This document shows positions 1-9,200 of a DNA stretch of 10,075 nucleotides, piece by piece; positions within the stretch are counted from its first letter, which is position 1, and each line of letters starts with the position of its first letter. Position numbers and translations under genes: made by a program. The notes beneath the pieces were generated by a model, which was given only the letters and a program-made list of their open reading frames with translations, searched no databases and had not been told where the DNA came from. The stretch is from Tulasnella sp. 424 (lineage: Eukaryota > Basidiomycota > Agaricomycetes > Cantharellales > Tulasnellaceae), in the NCBI GenBank assembly GCA_019633425.1, contig WSUB01000448.1, positions 1-10,075 of the forward strand, in the 5' to 3' direction.

Positions 1-675
1 GACTCTGGCAAGCACCGGGGAAACGGGTCCAGCAATTTTCAACGTCCAGACAACAACCGCCGAACAAGCGGTTTCGTTCACCAATTCAACTTCGGGTGCA
101 TCCCCGATTCAACGTCCGCCGTCCTCCGGCGAGGACATGGAATCTCGAAGTCAGATCCGCGCGGAAGCTCTTACCATTGCCAGAAAGACGTTCAAAGGGG
201 TAGAAATCGCATCTGGGTCCATTCCTGTTGTAGGGAACTTTGTCGCAGCCGCTGCCAAAGTGGGATTGGCGTTCGTGGAATCGATTCAGGTATGTCAAGC
301 TGTGTGACATGTAGATATGTAATTGGTCCTGACGAAGGTATCTTAGACTATGGATAGGAATGACGACCTGGCAAAGGATTTGGGATCACAAACGACTAGA
401 TTGTCTTCACCTCTTGCAAGGATTACGAAGAATCGAATGAGGATCATGGGGCGGGAATAGTGAACCATATCGATGACTTGCAAACGTACGTTACTATCGC
501 GTCGTTTGATCGAGTGTACTAAGAATTTGAACAGAGAGCTCCGGCAAATGCACGCCAAAGTAAAAGAATGGAAATCCTTGGGTCGCTTCGACAAAGCCTT
601 TCACTCGCATGACCGTATGGAGGAATTAAAGGGTTGTCAGGGAATGATTCAAACTACGCTGGAGGAGATGCAAGT
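1..675 (+). pseudogene. Broken 5' fragment of an NLR paralog (N-terminal helical domain only)
   Basis: This is a second copy of the N-terminal domain of the NLR gene at 6289-10014. Window position 1 lines up with about 7049, so the copy continues beyond the left edge. Three exons (1-289, 347-485, 535-673) and two introns (290-346, 486-534) match exons 5-7 of the intact gene in position and phase. In the stretch 140-289 I count about 19 differences in 150 bases, mostly silent, leaving 4 of 50 residues changed; the last exon keeps roughly 33 of 47 residues. The middle exon is 139 bases against 140 in the intact copy: one base is missing near 431-433, after ACGAAGAA, and the shifted frame meets TAG at 458-460. 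Similarity stops at about 675, exactly where the intact copy has its next splice donor, and no NACHT or WD40 sequence follows. Because the introns are kept, this is a DNA duplicate and not a retrocopy. A sequencing error at the deletion cannot be excluded, but the missing 3' part would remain. Confidence 0.85.
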
Positions 676-1746
676 CACGAAATCAGGAAGTTGCGGAGAG
701 AGGAGATACTCTGGCGACCGTAAATGAATCCCCCGAATGCAGTCATGTCTCCTAATCCGTAGTTGCGGGTGTGTTGAGGAGATTACCCTCCAAATCCTTG
801 ACGAGGAACACCTAGTCGTTCGTTCCAACCGCTCCTCTCCCGTTGCCAGAAGATCGCTGCCTCCGACCCTGAACAAGGTAGCTACTGTATATCCTCCCAC
901 TCTTCCGCCTCTCCACTGGAGTTTCGTCTGAGGTTGAAGTCCCGTCGTCCCAGCGAATCCCCTCCGCCAGAATAGCAAGTCAACTCGCTTCCTGTCAACC
1001 GAGTATCGGAGTCTGAGAACGTGCATCGAATCGCATGCACTAAGCCTCCAAAGTGACCCCTGATATGTTTTGTGAGCTTAGGTAAAGGGTCCCGGGGGAT
1101 CCTTAGCTAGCCGACAGAGAGGGAAACGACGTTCAAATGCAAGGGCCGGTAGACGAATTGCAGGTGAAGTGCCAATGTTTTCGGGAAAGCGGAGGATGCT
1201 GAAGCATGGGTATTTCGATGGAGGTTGTTGAGGAAAGCCGAAGTTGCTGAGGACGTCCGTGGTACCATAAGTTGAGGTGACGAGCAGTTTCTAGCAAATG
1301 TGGAACGAGAGGAGTCTAGCGTAAGCACATCGCACGACTACTCGGGAATCCGCTCAAGGTAAAGGTTGGAACGTACAACAATTTGGAGCTTTCCATGCAA
1401 ATTTCTCCGTCTGATGGATTGGGGCAGCCCGCCGCTATGCGTGTCCAACCAACCGAGGCGTCGTCCGCCCCTTCCCGCCGCCCATGGATGCTTGATATTG
1501 CCCATGCCGGTAATCCTGATGTCCTCGACGGTCCTCGCGCCAAAGTTCTTTGAAGACCGAGTTGCAGGCTGATAGAAGGGAGAGGTGATTGTTAGGGAGG
1601 AGCTGTGGGCTACGCGAGCTGATCCTGAACGCAAGGAGGGAGGGAGCTGAGGATGTGAAGACGCATCTTCACTGAATGGTATACGCACGTCGGGCTGTCC
1701 AGAGTGTCGAGTATCCCGGGCTAAAGTAGCTAGCAATCAATTCCTA
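676..1746. other. Unassigned stretch with no recognisable gene
   Basis: After the NLR fragment breaks off, several open frames occur on both strands (for example 737-931 on plus and 1338-1736 on minus), but none has a motif I recognise or a convincing exon chain. An 11-base string, CAGCCTGCAAC on the minus strand, occurs at about 1562-1572 and again at about 1750-1760. I see no tRNA, microsatellite or transposon terminus. It may be decayed coding sequence or plain intergenic DNA. Confidence 0.4.
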
Positions 1747-1926
1747 GACGTTGCAGGCTGGAAGTAGTTGGTTGCTTGATGGGGGACTGGTGTCTTTGAA
1801 CCGGTCGTGAACTCTGGAAGGGGTCGAAGGCGTCAGGTAGGGAGGTGAGTCGGTAAAGAGCGTGCTTTGAGGGGTTGAGATTGAACTTGCTGACCCACTC
1901 TGCTCAAACGAGGGCATAATACTCAT
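1747..1926 (-). CDS. Possible first exon of an unrecognised gene (Ser/Pro/Thr-rich)
   Basis: A minus-strand frame opens with ATG at 1924-1926, followed in frame by a second ATG three codons on, and encodes about 59 residues rich in Ser, Pro and Thr (it starts MSIMPSFEQSGSASS). It closes at TAG 1744-1746. A CT-rich leader and a TATA-like TTTAAATA lie some 70-90 bases upstream, as in a fungal promoter. The difficulty is the 3' side. The donor GTCTAG at 1749 and the acceptor next to 1721 would give a 29-base intron, much too short for a basidiomycete, and I find no better pair. An open frame at 1338-1736 on the same strand could hold further exons. No family is recognised. It may be a decayed gene, a short gene or chance. 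Confidence 0.22.
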
Positions 1927-1996
1927 TGGTAGGTGAGCTGAAGATGTTGAGGATGTAGCGAGTTGGGGCTAGCGGACCGATCAGAGCGGATTCCTC

Positions 1997-2013
1997 GTCG
2001 GTCCATATTTAAA
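1997..2013 (-). promoter_or_regulatory. TATA-like box with GGACCGAC motif
   Basis: On the minus strand this reads TTTAAATATGGACCGAC. It lies about 70-90 bases before the ATG at 1926, a reasonable distance for a fungal TATA box. A 17-base stretch matching at 15 positions occurs on the plus strand at 4792-4808. Promoter function is inferred only from position and composition. Confidence 0.25.
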
Positions 2014-2713
2014 CTGGTGAATGCTATCGGTCAGGGAGTGAGGCATAGATCTGCGTGGGTGGTGTGTAGAGTGTGGTACGAGTGGATTATAAACTCACTG
2101 TCTCTGGCTCGACTTGTCGCAGCTTAGCCTTGAGGTGAAGGGATGAGAAAAGTCTCCTGCTTGGCGGAGTTTGTAACGCGTCAACACCCAAGCCAGGACT
2201 GAACACTGTGGACAGCCCATCAGCACCTCGCACCCGAGGACGTTGCTCGCACTAGTGCACTACACTTACGGCATCTTTGTCAAGAGGAGGAGAGACAAGC
2301 GAGGGGCTTGGGGTTTAAGCTCCTGTTGGTTGTCCAAGTTTGCTGGACTTTGCCAATTCCACTTCTTCGGACTTTCACCCACCCGCATCTCAACAGCGTC
2401 TTTTTACGTTGCTCGCCAAGGTCACTCCACCACCTCAATTATAGGTTCTGGTCCCTCAGCCCCGGTGTAAACTCTTACGGGAGGAGGATGAAACCTAAAG
2501 GAAAAGGATAAGTCGGGGATCCTGCGCGACAAGCTCGGGGACAAGCCTTTGGTCTCCAGCTCATCTCTCGTCTTCACCAAGAAGTGGAAAGAAAGAGCTC
2601 CGAGTGTCCAACCTCACCGCTTCATGCCCAGCTGATTATTTAACCTCAAGTGTTGTGCAACACCCCCAGATGAATGCAGTCTTTTATATGGGCTATATTC
2701 CGTCCGTAAAATC
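2014..2713. other. Unassigned stretch left of the integrase remnant
   Basis: Overlapping frames at 2243-2470 and 2308-2511 (+) encode no motif I know. ACGCGT, the core of the fungal MCB cell-cycle element, occurs near 2177 but has no clear target gene. At 2650-2663 GTGTTG and CAACAC face each other across two bases, a small inverted repeat of unknown meaning. No exon chain could be built on either strand. Confidence 0.35.
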
Positions 2714-2758
2714 CGACACACACACACACACACACGTCCTCCCCCCACACACACACCA
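2714..2758. repeat. Compound CA microsatellite with C tract
   Basis: A run of about ten CA units (2715-2735) is followed by GTCCT, a C6 tract, and a second CA run (about 2746-2757). It abuts the point where the integrase pseudogene stops being recognisable and may have expanded into its 3' end. A mirror-like GT/G tract sits on the other side of the integrase at 4330-4395. Confidence 0.85.
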
Positions 2759-4028
2759 CTCGAGCCCACCCTGACTGGACACGGTGATGAAAAACCAAAA
2801 AAAAGCGCGGATCACTGAACAAAATCGCCCATATCAAGAAGCTCCTGTTCCTCGAGTGAAATAAAAATCCGCCGGAATGCCTCGAGAGTGTCTTTTTGAA
2901 CATCGCGCCAGAGTCGTTCATTACGGATATTCTGGATTGACCTGCAAAAGGAACAAATGCTTGAGTGTACTGCAGTGAGTTAGATAAAACTGACAAGCGA
3001 ACCGGCCTTGTAGGTAGGCGTTGTGAGCGCAACCCCGATGCTCATGCATTCTTCATTCACCTCCATTATTTTCCGTCCCATAGTCCCCTCTCACCCTGCT
3101 TGGCCAGCCAAACGTATCCACACCCTCCAGGAACAGTCTTTCTACGGTTGCTGCACGTTTGTTGCTACAGCAAACAAGGTAGATGATGAGGCGGGAAAAG
3201 CTGTCGACGCATCCATGAACGTAGAAGCCCCAAGGACGTAGCTTCTCATCCCCGTCATGATGCCATAAGGCATTTGCGCCGCGAACCTTGTAGACCGGGC
3301 GCTTAATTATACCAGCCCACCTGAAGAGGACAGAGTGGATTAGTTATTAAGGTTGACAAGTAGTAACGTGAATTTTCTTTACCGGACAAGAACCCCAACG
3401 CTATCAATGCGCTGGAGGCACTCTGTGACCCGTCTTCGAGGGACATGAATCCCCTGACTCTCAAGATGCCCATAAACAATAGCTCAACCAATGAACGGAT
3501 GCTCCAAGATGATCTCCGCAACCACATCGTCCAGTTCGTCGTCCGTGATGTCGGCGAAAGCGGGTCGCTCGCTCAGCCGACCAGCTTTCTTCATATGATC
3601 CATCCGAACGCTCCGAGCGGTCCCTAGGGCTTGAGCAACACTGTCCCATGAGTTTCCTAAATCATGGAGCTCTTGGGCCGCTTCAAGGTCAATATCTAAG
3701 GGTGGACGGCCTCGATTCCCGCTATACAGGAATCGTCACCGTGTGGTGGACTGTCCGCTGACAGGAACTGCTCTAGTGGTATCAGGTTCTCTAAGACTTC
3801 TTGCTGAGCTGAGCGAATGTCTTTGGGGTCTAGCCAAGGATCGTCGAGAGAGTCAAGCGCGGTGGTGATTGCTGGAAGGAGGGTGACGCTTCGCCGAGCA
3901 GCTGGGATGTCAACATTTGGGAGTGAGTCTCGGATCAGCCGCGCCTCTCTGGTGACCATTTGACAATGCCGAAAGAACTGATTGATACCTTCCATATCTT
4001 CGTTCTGTATCTGCGATTGGATTGGCAT
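2759..4028 (-). pseudogene. Degenerate DDE integrase/transposase of a fungal mobile element
   Basis: Three exons are readable on the minus strand: about 4028-3383, 3320-3003 and 2941 down to about 2760, joined by GT-AG introns at 3321-3382 and 2942-3002 (the latter with a weak GTTCGC donor). Conceptual domains in order are an N-terminal helical region, a GRPP motif leading into a helix-turn-helix-like segment (HDLGNSWDSVAQALG), HPFIG and GHLESQGIHV segments, and an RNase-H-fold integrase core. The catalytic acids are all present: Asp in LWHHDG, Asp in RGDYGTENN, and Glu in RNERLWRDV, with 34 residues between the last two, close to DD35E. The family is the integrase-core proteins common in Agaricomycetes, presumably DNA-strand-transfer enzymes. 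Four lesions kill it: a one-base deletion near 3728-3730, TGA at 3484-3486, TGA at 3053-3055 (CGA to TGA is the simplest origin), and a frame change around 2800-2822 beside a run of eight T. The C-terminus dissolves into the CA repeat. The start at 4028 is uncertain; the frame is open up to 4175. Confidence 0.85.
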
Positions 4029-4329
4029 GTTGAGGTTGGGGATACGCTCTGGCAAACTTCGGTCAGATTTTGAAATGGGCGACCTGTGCCCCTGTAAACC
4101 CCTCCTTTTGTCAACCGGTTTCTCTAATGGTGTCTCCCCATGAAACCCTTCCGTATCGTTCGCATACACACACATGTATTACAGTCTAGAAAGATTTACA
4201 GGCTGCTACATGGCCTGGATTACCCCAAGCGACTGTTAGCTGGCCTATGCAAAGCCGATCCACCCAATCCTGAGTTTCCCCCCTTCAAAGAAGCTGCCCT
4301 GTCTATGTCAGAAACACTCTCGAGGTAAG
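4029..4329. other. Upstream flank of the integrase remnant
   Basis: On the minus strand the frame ahead of the integrase start stays open to 4175 but shows nothing family-like. On the plus strand a frame at 4140-4328 ends at a good donor-like GAG/GTAAGG (4322-4330) that leads into the GT repeat. I cannot find a partner exon for it, so I do not call a gene. Confidence 0.3.
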
Positions 4330-4395
4330 GTGTGTGTGCGGGGAAATGGTTGTGTGTGTGTGTGTTCGTGTTGGGGGGGTGTGTGTGTGCGGGGG
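4330..4395. repeat. GT-rich microsatellite with G tracts
   Basis: GT runs at about 4330-4338, 4350-4365 and 4379-4389 are separated by G-rich spacers, including a G7 tract at 4373-4379. The composition mirrors the CA/C tract at 2714-2758 in opposite orientation, and CTCGAG lies on the integrase-facing side of both (2759-2764 and 4319-4324). Confidence 0.85.
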
Positions 4396-4434
4396 AATTT
4401 CCGGACAGTATATGTGCCATACTTTTACATAGTT

Positions 4435-4489
4435 TTACAGCTGTTTGCGATTTGGTTGGCACAAACAAAATCTTATGTAATTTTCGACG
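4435..4489 (+). repeat. Left 55-bp arm of the inverted repeat
   Basis: It begins TTACAGCTGTTTGCG and ends AATTTTCGACG. It differs from the reverse complement of 5134-5188 at three positions, all in the inner part of the arm (4468, 4471 and 4475). Confidence 0.9.
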
Positions 4490-4791
4490 CTCTTGTCCTC
4501 CCGACATCGGGGATCGATTTCTCCACAACTACTGGGGCTGCAACCTTCAAAGTTGGTAGACAGCTTCCAAGAGTAAGTATGCAAATGCTCGCACCGTTTT
4601 TGTGTACTGAATCACCGTTGCAAAAGAAAGCGCCGCTCTCCCCCTTATCCGCAAATCCGCGAGCCATAGCACCCCCATTTGGGGCGTTCCTGTTGTGCTA
4701 TGCCTATTGCCATCTCCAGGACAGGCTTCCGGAAGACTCTAGGCTGCTAAACTGGGAAATGTAGGCGTATTTTCATTGGTGACGGGGAATA

Positions 4792-4808
4792 TTTAAATTG
4801 GGACCGAC
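4792..4808 (+). promoter_or_regulatory. TATA-like box with GGACCGAC motif inside the inverted-repeat unit
   Basis: It reads TTTAAATTGGGACCGAC, matching 15 of 17 positions of the motif on the minus strand at 1997-2013. A CT-rich, leader-like stretch follows up to about 4890, but the first ATG after it (4894) opens a frame of only three codons. It may be a stranded promoter carried within the element; no gene is seen downstream. Confidence 0.2.
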
Positions 4809-5133
4809 CCGTACAACCTCCTCATACTTCCCCCTCATTCACGAGCTGGCCTTCAAAGCCTCTCGCCCTTCTCCTACTTGAACCAACGTCTCAATGCACA
4901 ATTAAACATGTCATAAGTCTATAAATATATGCTATTTGATCTATACATTAGCAGTATTTCGTCTCGCAGTGCTCAACCAAGAAAAACTCTGCGAAATTCT
5001 CCACAGCAAAGTTGCACCCAAAAATCAAGTTTGGGCATCTGCATATGGAGTCTTTAGTCGTGCATGTCAAATCTCAGGGTAATCTGTGGTGAAATGAGCG
5101 AGATATGCGTCGCGCACGTCCGGTTGAGAAAAC

Positions 5134-5188
5134 CGTCGAAAATTACCTAAGCTTGTGTTTGTGCCAACCAAATCGCAAACAGCTGTAA
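5134..5188 (-). repeat. Right 55-bp arm of the inverted repeat
   Basis: Read on the minus strand it repeats the left arm at 4435-4489 with three mismatches. The match ends at 5188; the bases beyond (TATGG) do not pair with the left flank. Confidence 0.9.
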
Positions 5189-6288
5189 TATGGACCGGCA
5201 ACCAAAACGATTCGCTCAGCACCGTCCTACGATTCGATTTACTACCATCCTCCCCACCCATACACACAATTATCAGCAGTCACCCCACATCCCTCCGCCC
5301 TCCCTCCCCGCCTGCGTCATTCGAATCCTTTTCGCGATCAGGGTCCACTGACTAGGTCCAACGCCACGGCTCCAAGCTCGTACCTCATTTCGCCCGCAAC
5401 TCTGCTTCGAGGAATTTTGGTCCGGAGGCCGTCGATTGACTGGGAGAAACAGGGCAGGCGATGGGGCTATACAGTAGCTACTACTTCCGTTGCAGAAAAA
5501 TGCTTTTGACTTGAGGTAGTGCATTCTACCCCATACTAGAGGTGTGCGGTTATTCCAACGTCTTCAGGCGTCCAAGTGTGTGCCGCACAACGTTTTGCGT
5601 TGGCGACCTTCAGTCGACACGACGATCGTCAAACAACGACTGCCTCCGAATCTGCAAGCTAGTCTTCCTAGGAGAGCGATTGATCCGAGAATCATGGTAA
5701 CTCGGTATGAAACGAAACAAGAGGCCGTAATCTTTTCGGGAATCGGCTCAACACGGAGGCTCTTGGCTATTCGGGACTAAACGACGTGAGGTGGAAATGG
5801 GAGAGCCGGAAGGAGTTCATGTAGTTACAGTAACAGCTTCCATATTTACGAGCACGGATGCCTCCAATAAAGAGAGGTGCAAAACGCGTTTCGTGCCTCA
5901 AGCAAAAACTGAAACCTCCGTCTACGAACCAGTCATCGCGCTAGTCCGGTAACTCGAGGTGGATGAGCCGCGTCCTGCTGAAGAGCTCAGAACGGTCGTC
6001 AACCGTCCCTCGAAGCACGTCCTATGATACCACTCCACGTTATAACTATAATCGCGTTCCTCACGAGAGATGAGGGTAATTCCAAGTCCAGCGTTTCTAC
6101 GCTTACGATTGATGTCACCCTCGCTTGAACCACCTCGGCGGAAATTTCCGAATCGAAGCGCACGTTTCCGATGAGGCTGTGTCGGCCTCGTGGTTCGCAG
6201 CGCGGCGACCACAGTCAATCGCTCTTCACCACAACCACTCGCACCACTGCTAGTCCAGTACCGTTTCAACCTTTCCAGATTTTCAAAC
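5189..6288. other. Intergenic region upstream of the NLR gene
   Basis: Open frames at 5273-5524 (-) and 5544-5780 (+) show no recognisable motif. The long minus-strand frame at 5922-6449 is antisense to the NLR start and is treated as a shadow. A perfect 10-base palindrome AAACGCGTTT sits at 5882-5891 (MCB-like core ACGCGT). An AT-rich TATAACTATAAT lies at about 6044-6055, some 235 bases before the NLR ATG. The last 60 bases before the start are pyrimidine- and A/C-rich, as in a fungal 5' leader. No strong TATA box at the usual distance is visible. Confidence 0.4.
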
Positions 6289-9200
6289 ATGGCTACGAGC
6301 GATGGATCGACAGTGAACGACAGGCAGCCGGCCGCAAAGCCACCAGGGACTTCTAGTCCACTGCCTAGGACTGCGATGAATAGCGCCCGAGACCCAAGAC
6401 CTAGCGAGAGGATTGAATCCTTGCAAAGAACGATAGAATCAATCCTCAACGTAAGTCTGCTTCGTGCATGTATGGTTGGCAGTAACTGACCTTAATCTAG
6501 GGTACCGAGTGGCCATCGGATTCGAAAGAGGCCGCGAAGGGCTTGCTAAGCACCGTCAAGTCTTCACCAGATATTCCCAACAGCACAACCAACATTTCTT
6601 CAGAGCTCCGGGACCTCATCGAACAATATATACGGTGCGTTCCCTGCTTTGCAAAGCAGTCAGGTCGTTGTAACGTTTCTCTATCAGAACCCTGGACGAC
6701 GTCCATTCGCGATTAAAAGACGCGTCATCCAGGTCGGGGATGCGGAGATGGAAAATCCTCGAGCGTATCAAATCATTTGGGTCTAACCGCCCAAGCAAGT
6801 GCACTTTACTTTTCCAAACCTGCCAAGACGATGTAACCAAAATCGTGGCGTCTTTCAATGTACGTGGACGAGCTTCATCTCCGGGCTCGCTCTGTCTCAT
6901 GCGTCTTCTTGAAGGAGGGCTTGGAGAACGAACAGAAAAAGGGTGAGTAGGGTCGGGTTCGAGTCCTTCAGCTAGAGAAATCATGTCCTGTTTATTCAGA
7001 GCAGGGTCTCGCGGCCTCTAAAGCACTTCCCGGACCACAGGCTCAAGCGACTATGGCAAGCGGTGGGCAAGCGCCTGCAGCGCCTTTCAACGCTCAAGCA
7101 ACGCCCGCCGACCAAGGTACTGGGTTCACCAATTCGACTCGCGGTGCATCTCCGACGGAACAGTCACCATCCTCCGTCCACGAGGACACGGAATCTCGAA
7201 ATAAGATCCGTGTAGAAGCTCTCACTATTGCCAGAAAGACGTTTAAAGGCGTAGAAATTGCATCTGGGTCCATTCCTGTCGTGGGGAACTTTGTCGCAGC
7301 CGCGGCTAAAGTGGGATTGGCATTTGTAGAAGCAATTCAGGTAGGCCAGAGTTGTATTTCACGCTCTGTGTTTCGTCCTGACGATGTCGTCTCAGACTAT
7401 GGACAGCAACGGCGATTTGGCAAACGACTTGGGATCACAGACCGCCAAACTGTCTACGCTTCTCTCAAAGTTTACAAAGAAGCAGAACGAGAATGACGTG
7501 GAAGGTATCGTGGACCATCTAGACGACTTACAGACGTACGTGACTATCACTTATTTGGAAGCGCGTACTAAGACTTTTGACCAGAGGACTCCGGCACGTG
7601 CACGATCAAGTAAAAGGATGGAAGTCGTTGGGTCGCTTCGAGAAGGCTTTTCACTCTCGTGACCATGCAGAAGCGTTTAAAGGCTATCAAGGAATGATTC
7701 AGACTGCACTAGAAGAAATGCAAGTACGTAAAGCGCCAAATCTTGACCAGGTAATGATTGGCTAAACTTGCTTGGGACCAGCTCCTAGTTGGCCTCGACA
7801 CTCGCAATATCGTAATGGAACTTAGTCAGTTCCATTAACTCCACGACACCGTACGTTTCTGACCCTGTTACTCAGAACATAATGAGGTGAAACAAGAGAA
7901 GCGTCGCCTCCTGGACCGACTTGGCGATGGAAGCTATGGAGCACGAGGAAATGCCGTCGAAGATATTACTTGCTTTCCAGGAACCAGAGTGGGGATATTG
8001 AAGCGGATTGATAGCTGGATACGGGATTCGTCGGCTGACGACCGGGTGCTGTGGATTCGCGGGATGGCGGGTCGGGGGAAGTCAACCATCGCTTCGACGG
8101 TGGTTCACAACTGGAATTGCCGGGCCTCTTGCGCTATCTTCCACTTCCGTCGGGGCCAAAACACACCAAATACGCGTGTTGTCTGCGCCGTTGCAAGACA
8201 GCTTGCAACCAGCTTGGTTCCAGAAGTCAGAGATACGGTGCTCGAGACTGTGCAGGAGAACGAGGACATCGCATTCAAACGCCTCGAAGAGCAGTTCAGG
8301 ACGCTGCTTGTGACTTCCCTGACGAAGCTCGGCAATCAACGCCACCCCATTCTCATTGCAGTTGACGCCCTCGATGAATGCGATGACCCAAAGGACGCTG
8401 CTGACTTTGTGCGACTAATTGATCGACACTCTTCGTCATTCCCTACCAACGTCAAATTCCTCCTCACATCTCGTCCGGAGTCTCATCTCCTTCGTGCTCT
8501 CGAGCCCAAGCACTGGCGAATAGAGGACCTGGACACAGCTGCTGATGTGTCCGTAGACTTAGAGCGATTCATTCGACAAGCCTGTAGGCAAATCCGGGAC
8601 TCTGACCCCGAGGTTCCGGAGCCCTGGCCATCATCCGACGACGTCAGTCGGCTGGTGGAGATGTCCCAAGGTCTATTCCAGTGGGCCCGCACAGCAATCA
8701 CGTATATACGGAGCGGGTCGCCCGTGAGTCGATTGCGGGGACTACTGAAGAGTCCTTCGAAGTGGAGCGGACTCGATGACTTGTACCACCAGATCCTTTC
8801 AAAGGCCTTTGATGGCCTCAAGCTAGATCGAGAACGAGGGGATCTATTGCATCGAGTATTAGGAACCCTCGTAGTAGCACCAATTTCAATCTCCCTCGAT
8901 GTTATTGCCGATCTGTACCGTGCAAATAATATCTTCGAGGAGATGGACCGGGCGGAGGTCCTCCTGTTCCTCCGCAGGGACATTCTCGGCGACCTCAATT
9001 CCCTGTTGTTCATCCCAACATCGCCCAACGAACCAATCCGCCTGATGCACACCTCTATCCACGATCTTCTGGTCAGCGACTATCGATGCAAGCCGCAACC
9101 TTACTACATCAACATCATTCAGTATCATCGGCAGTTAGCAAGCTTGTGTCTTAGGACTATGGTCGGCCATCTCAAGGAAAACATCTGTAACCTGTCTGAC

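Larger units (their letters stand above)
4435..5188. mobile_element. Putative non-autonomous DNA transposon (754 bp) with 55-bp terminal inverted repeats
   Basis: The first 55 bases (4435-4489) and the last 55 (5134-5188) are reverse complements with three mismatches. The first 33 bases from each end match perfectly. Similarity stops at once outside the arms. If the element proper starts at CAGCTG (4438) and ends at CAGCTG (5185), it is flanked on both sides by TA, the target duplication of Tc1/mariner-type elements; because TA is palindromic this is suggestive only. The 644-base interior has no transposase-like frame, so the element would depend on enzymes supplied from elsewhere. The adjacent integrase remnant is outside the arms and need not be related. 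It could instead be a hairpin-forming relic of an inverted duplication. Confidence 0.6.

Noticed and set aside
473..727. 84-residue plus-strand open frame
   Set aside because: It begins before and reads through the second intron of the NLR fragment; only its second half is true exon sequence.
2715..2757. CRISPR-like repetition
   Set aside because: It is a dinucleotide microsatellite without spacers, and the genome is eukaryotic.
2646..3032. 128-residue minus-strand open frame ending in a Val/Cys run
   Set aside because: It crosses the integrase intron and reads through the CA repeat; only part of it (VFHHRVQSG) matches the integrase C-terminus after the frame change.
3230..3260. Suspected extra frameshift in the integrase near the first catalytic Asp
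   Set aside because: Careful reading shows four C at 3250-3253, which keeps the frame (DGDEKLRPWGF), so no lesion is called.
4140..4328. Plus-strand open frame ending at a good GTAAGG donor
   Set aside because: There is no recognisable motif or partner exon, and the donor leads directly into simple repeats.
4330..4764. 144-residue plus-strand open frame
   Set aside because: It starts in the GT microsatellite and runs through the inverted-repeat arm into anonymous DNA; there is no sign of coding constraint.
4435..5188. Similar peptides (VCDLVGTN, NFRR) encoded in opposite directions at the two ends
   Set aside because: They are simply the two arms of the inverted repeat read in the same relative frame, not a duplicated protein exon.
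5922..6449. 175-residue minus-strand open frame
   Set aside because: It is antisense to the NLR first exon and leader, lacks family motifs, and is best explained as a shadow frame.
6943..6975. tRNA B-box-like GGTTCGAGTCC within the fourth intron
   Set aside because: The flanking bases do not form a T stem, and there is no A box or acceptor stem at the right distance.
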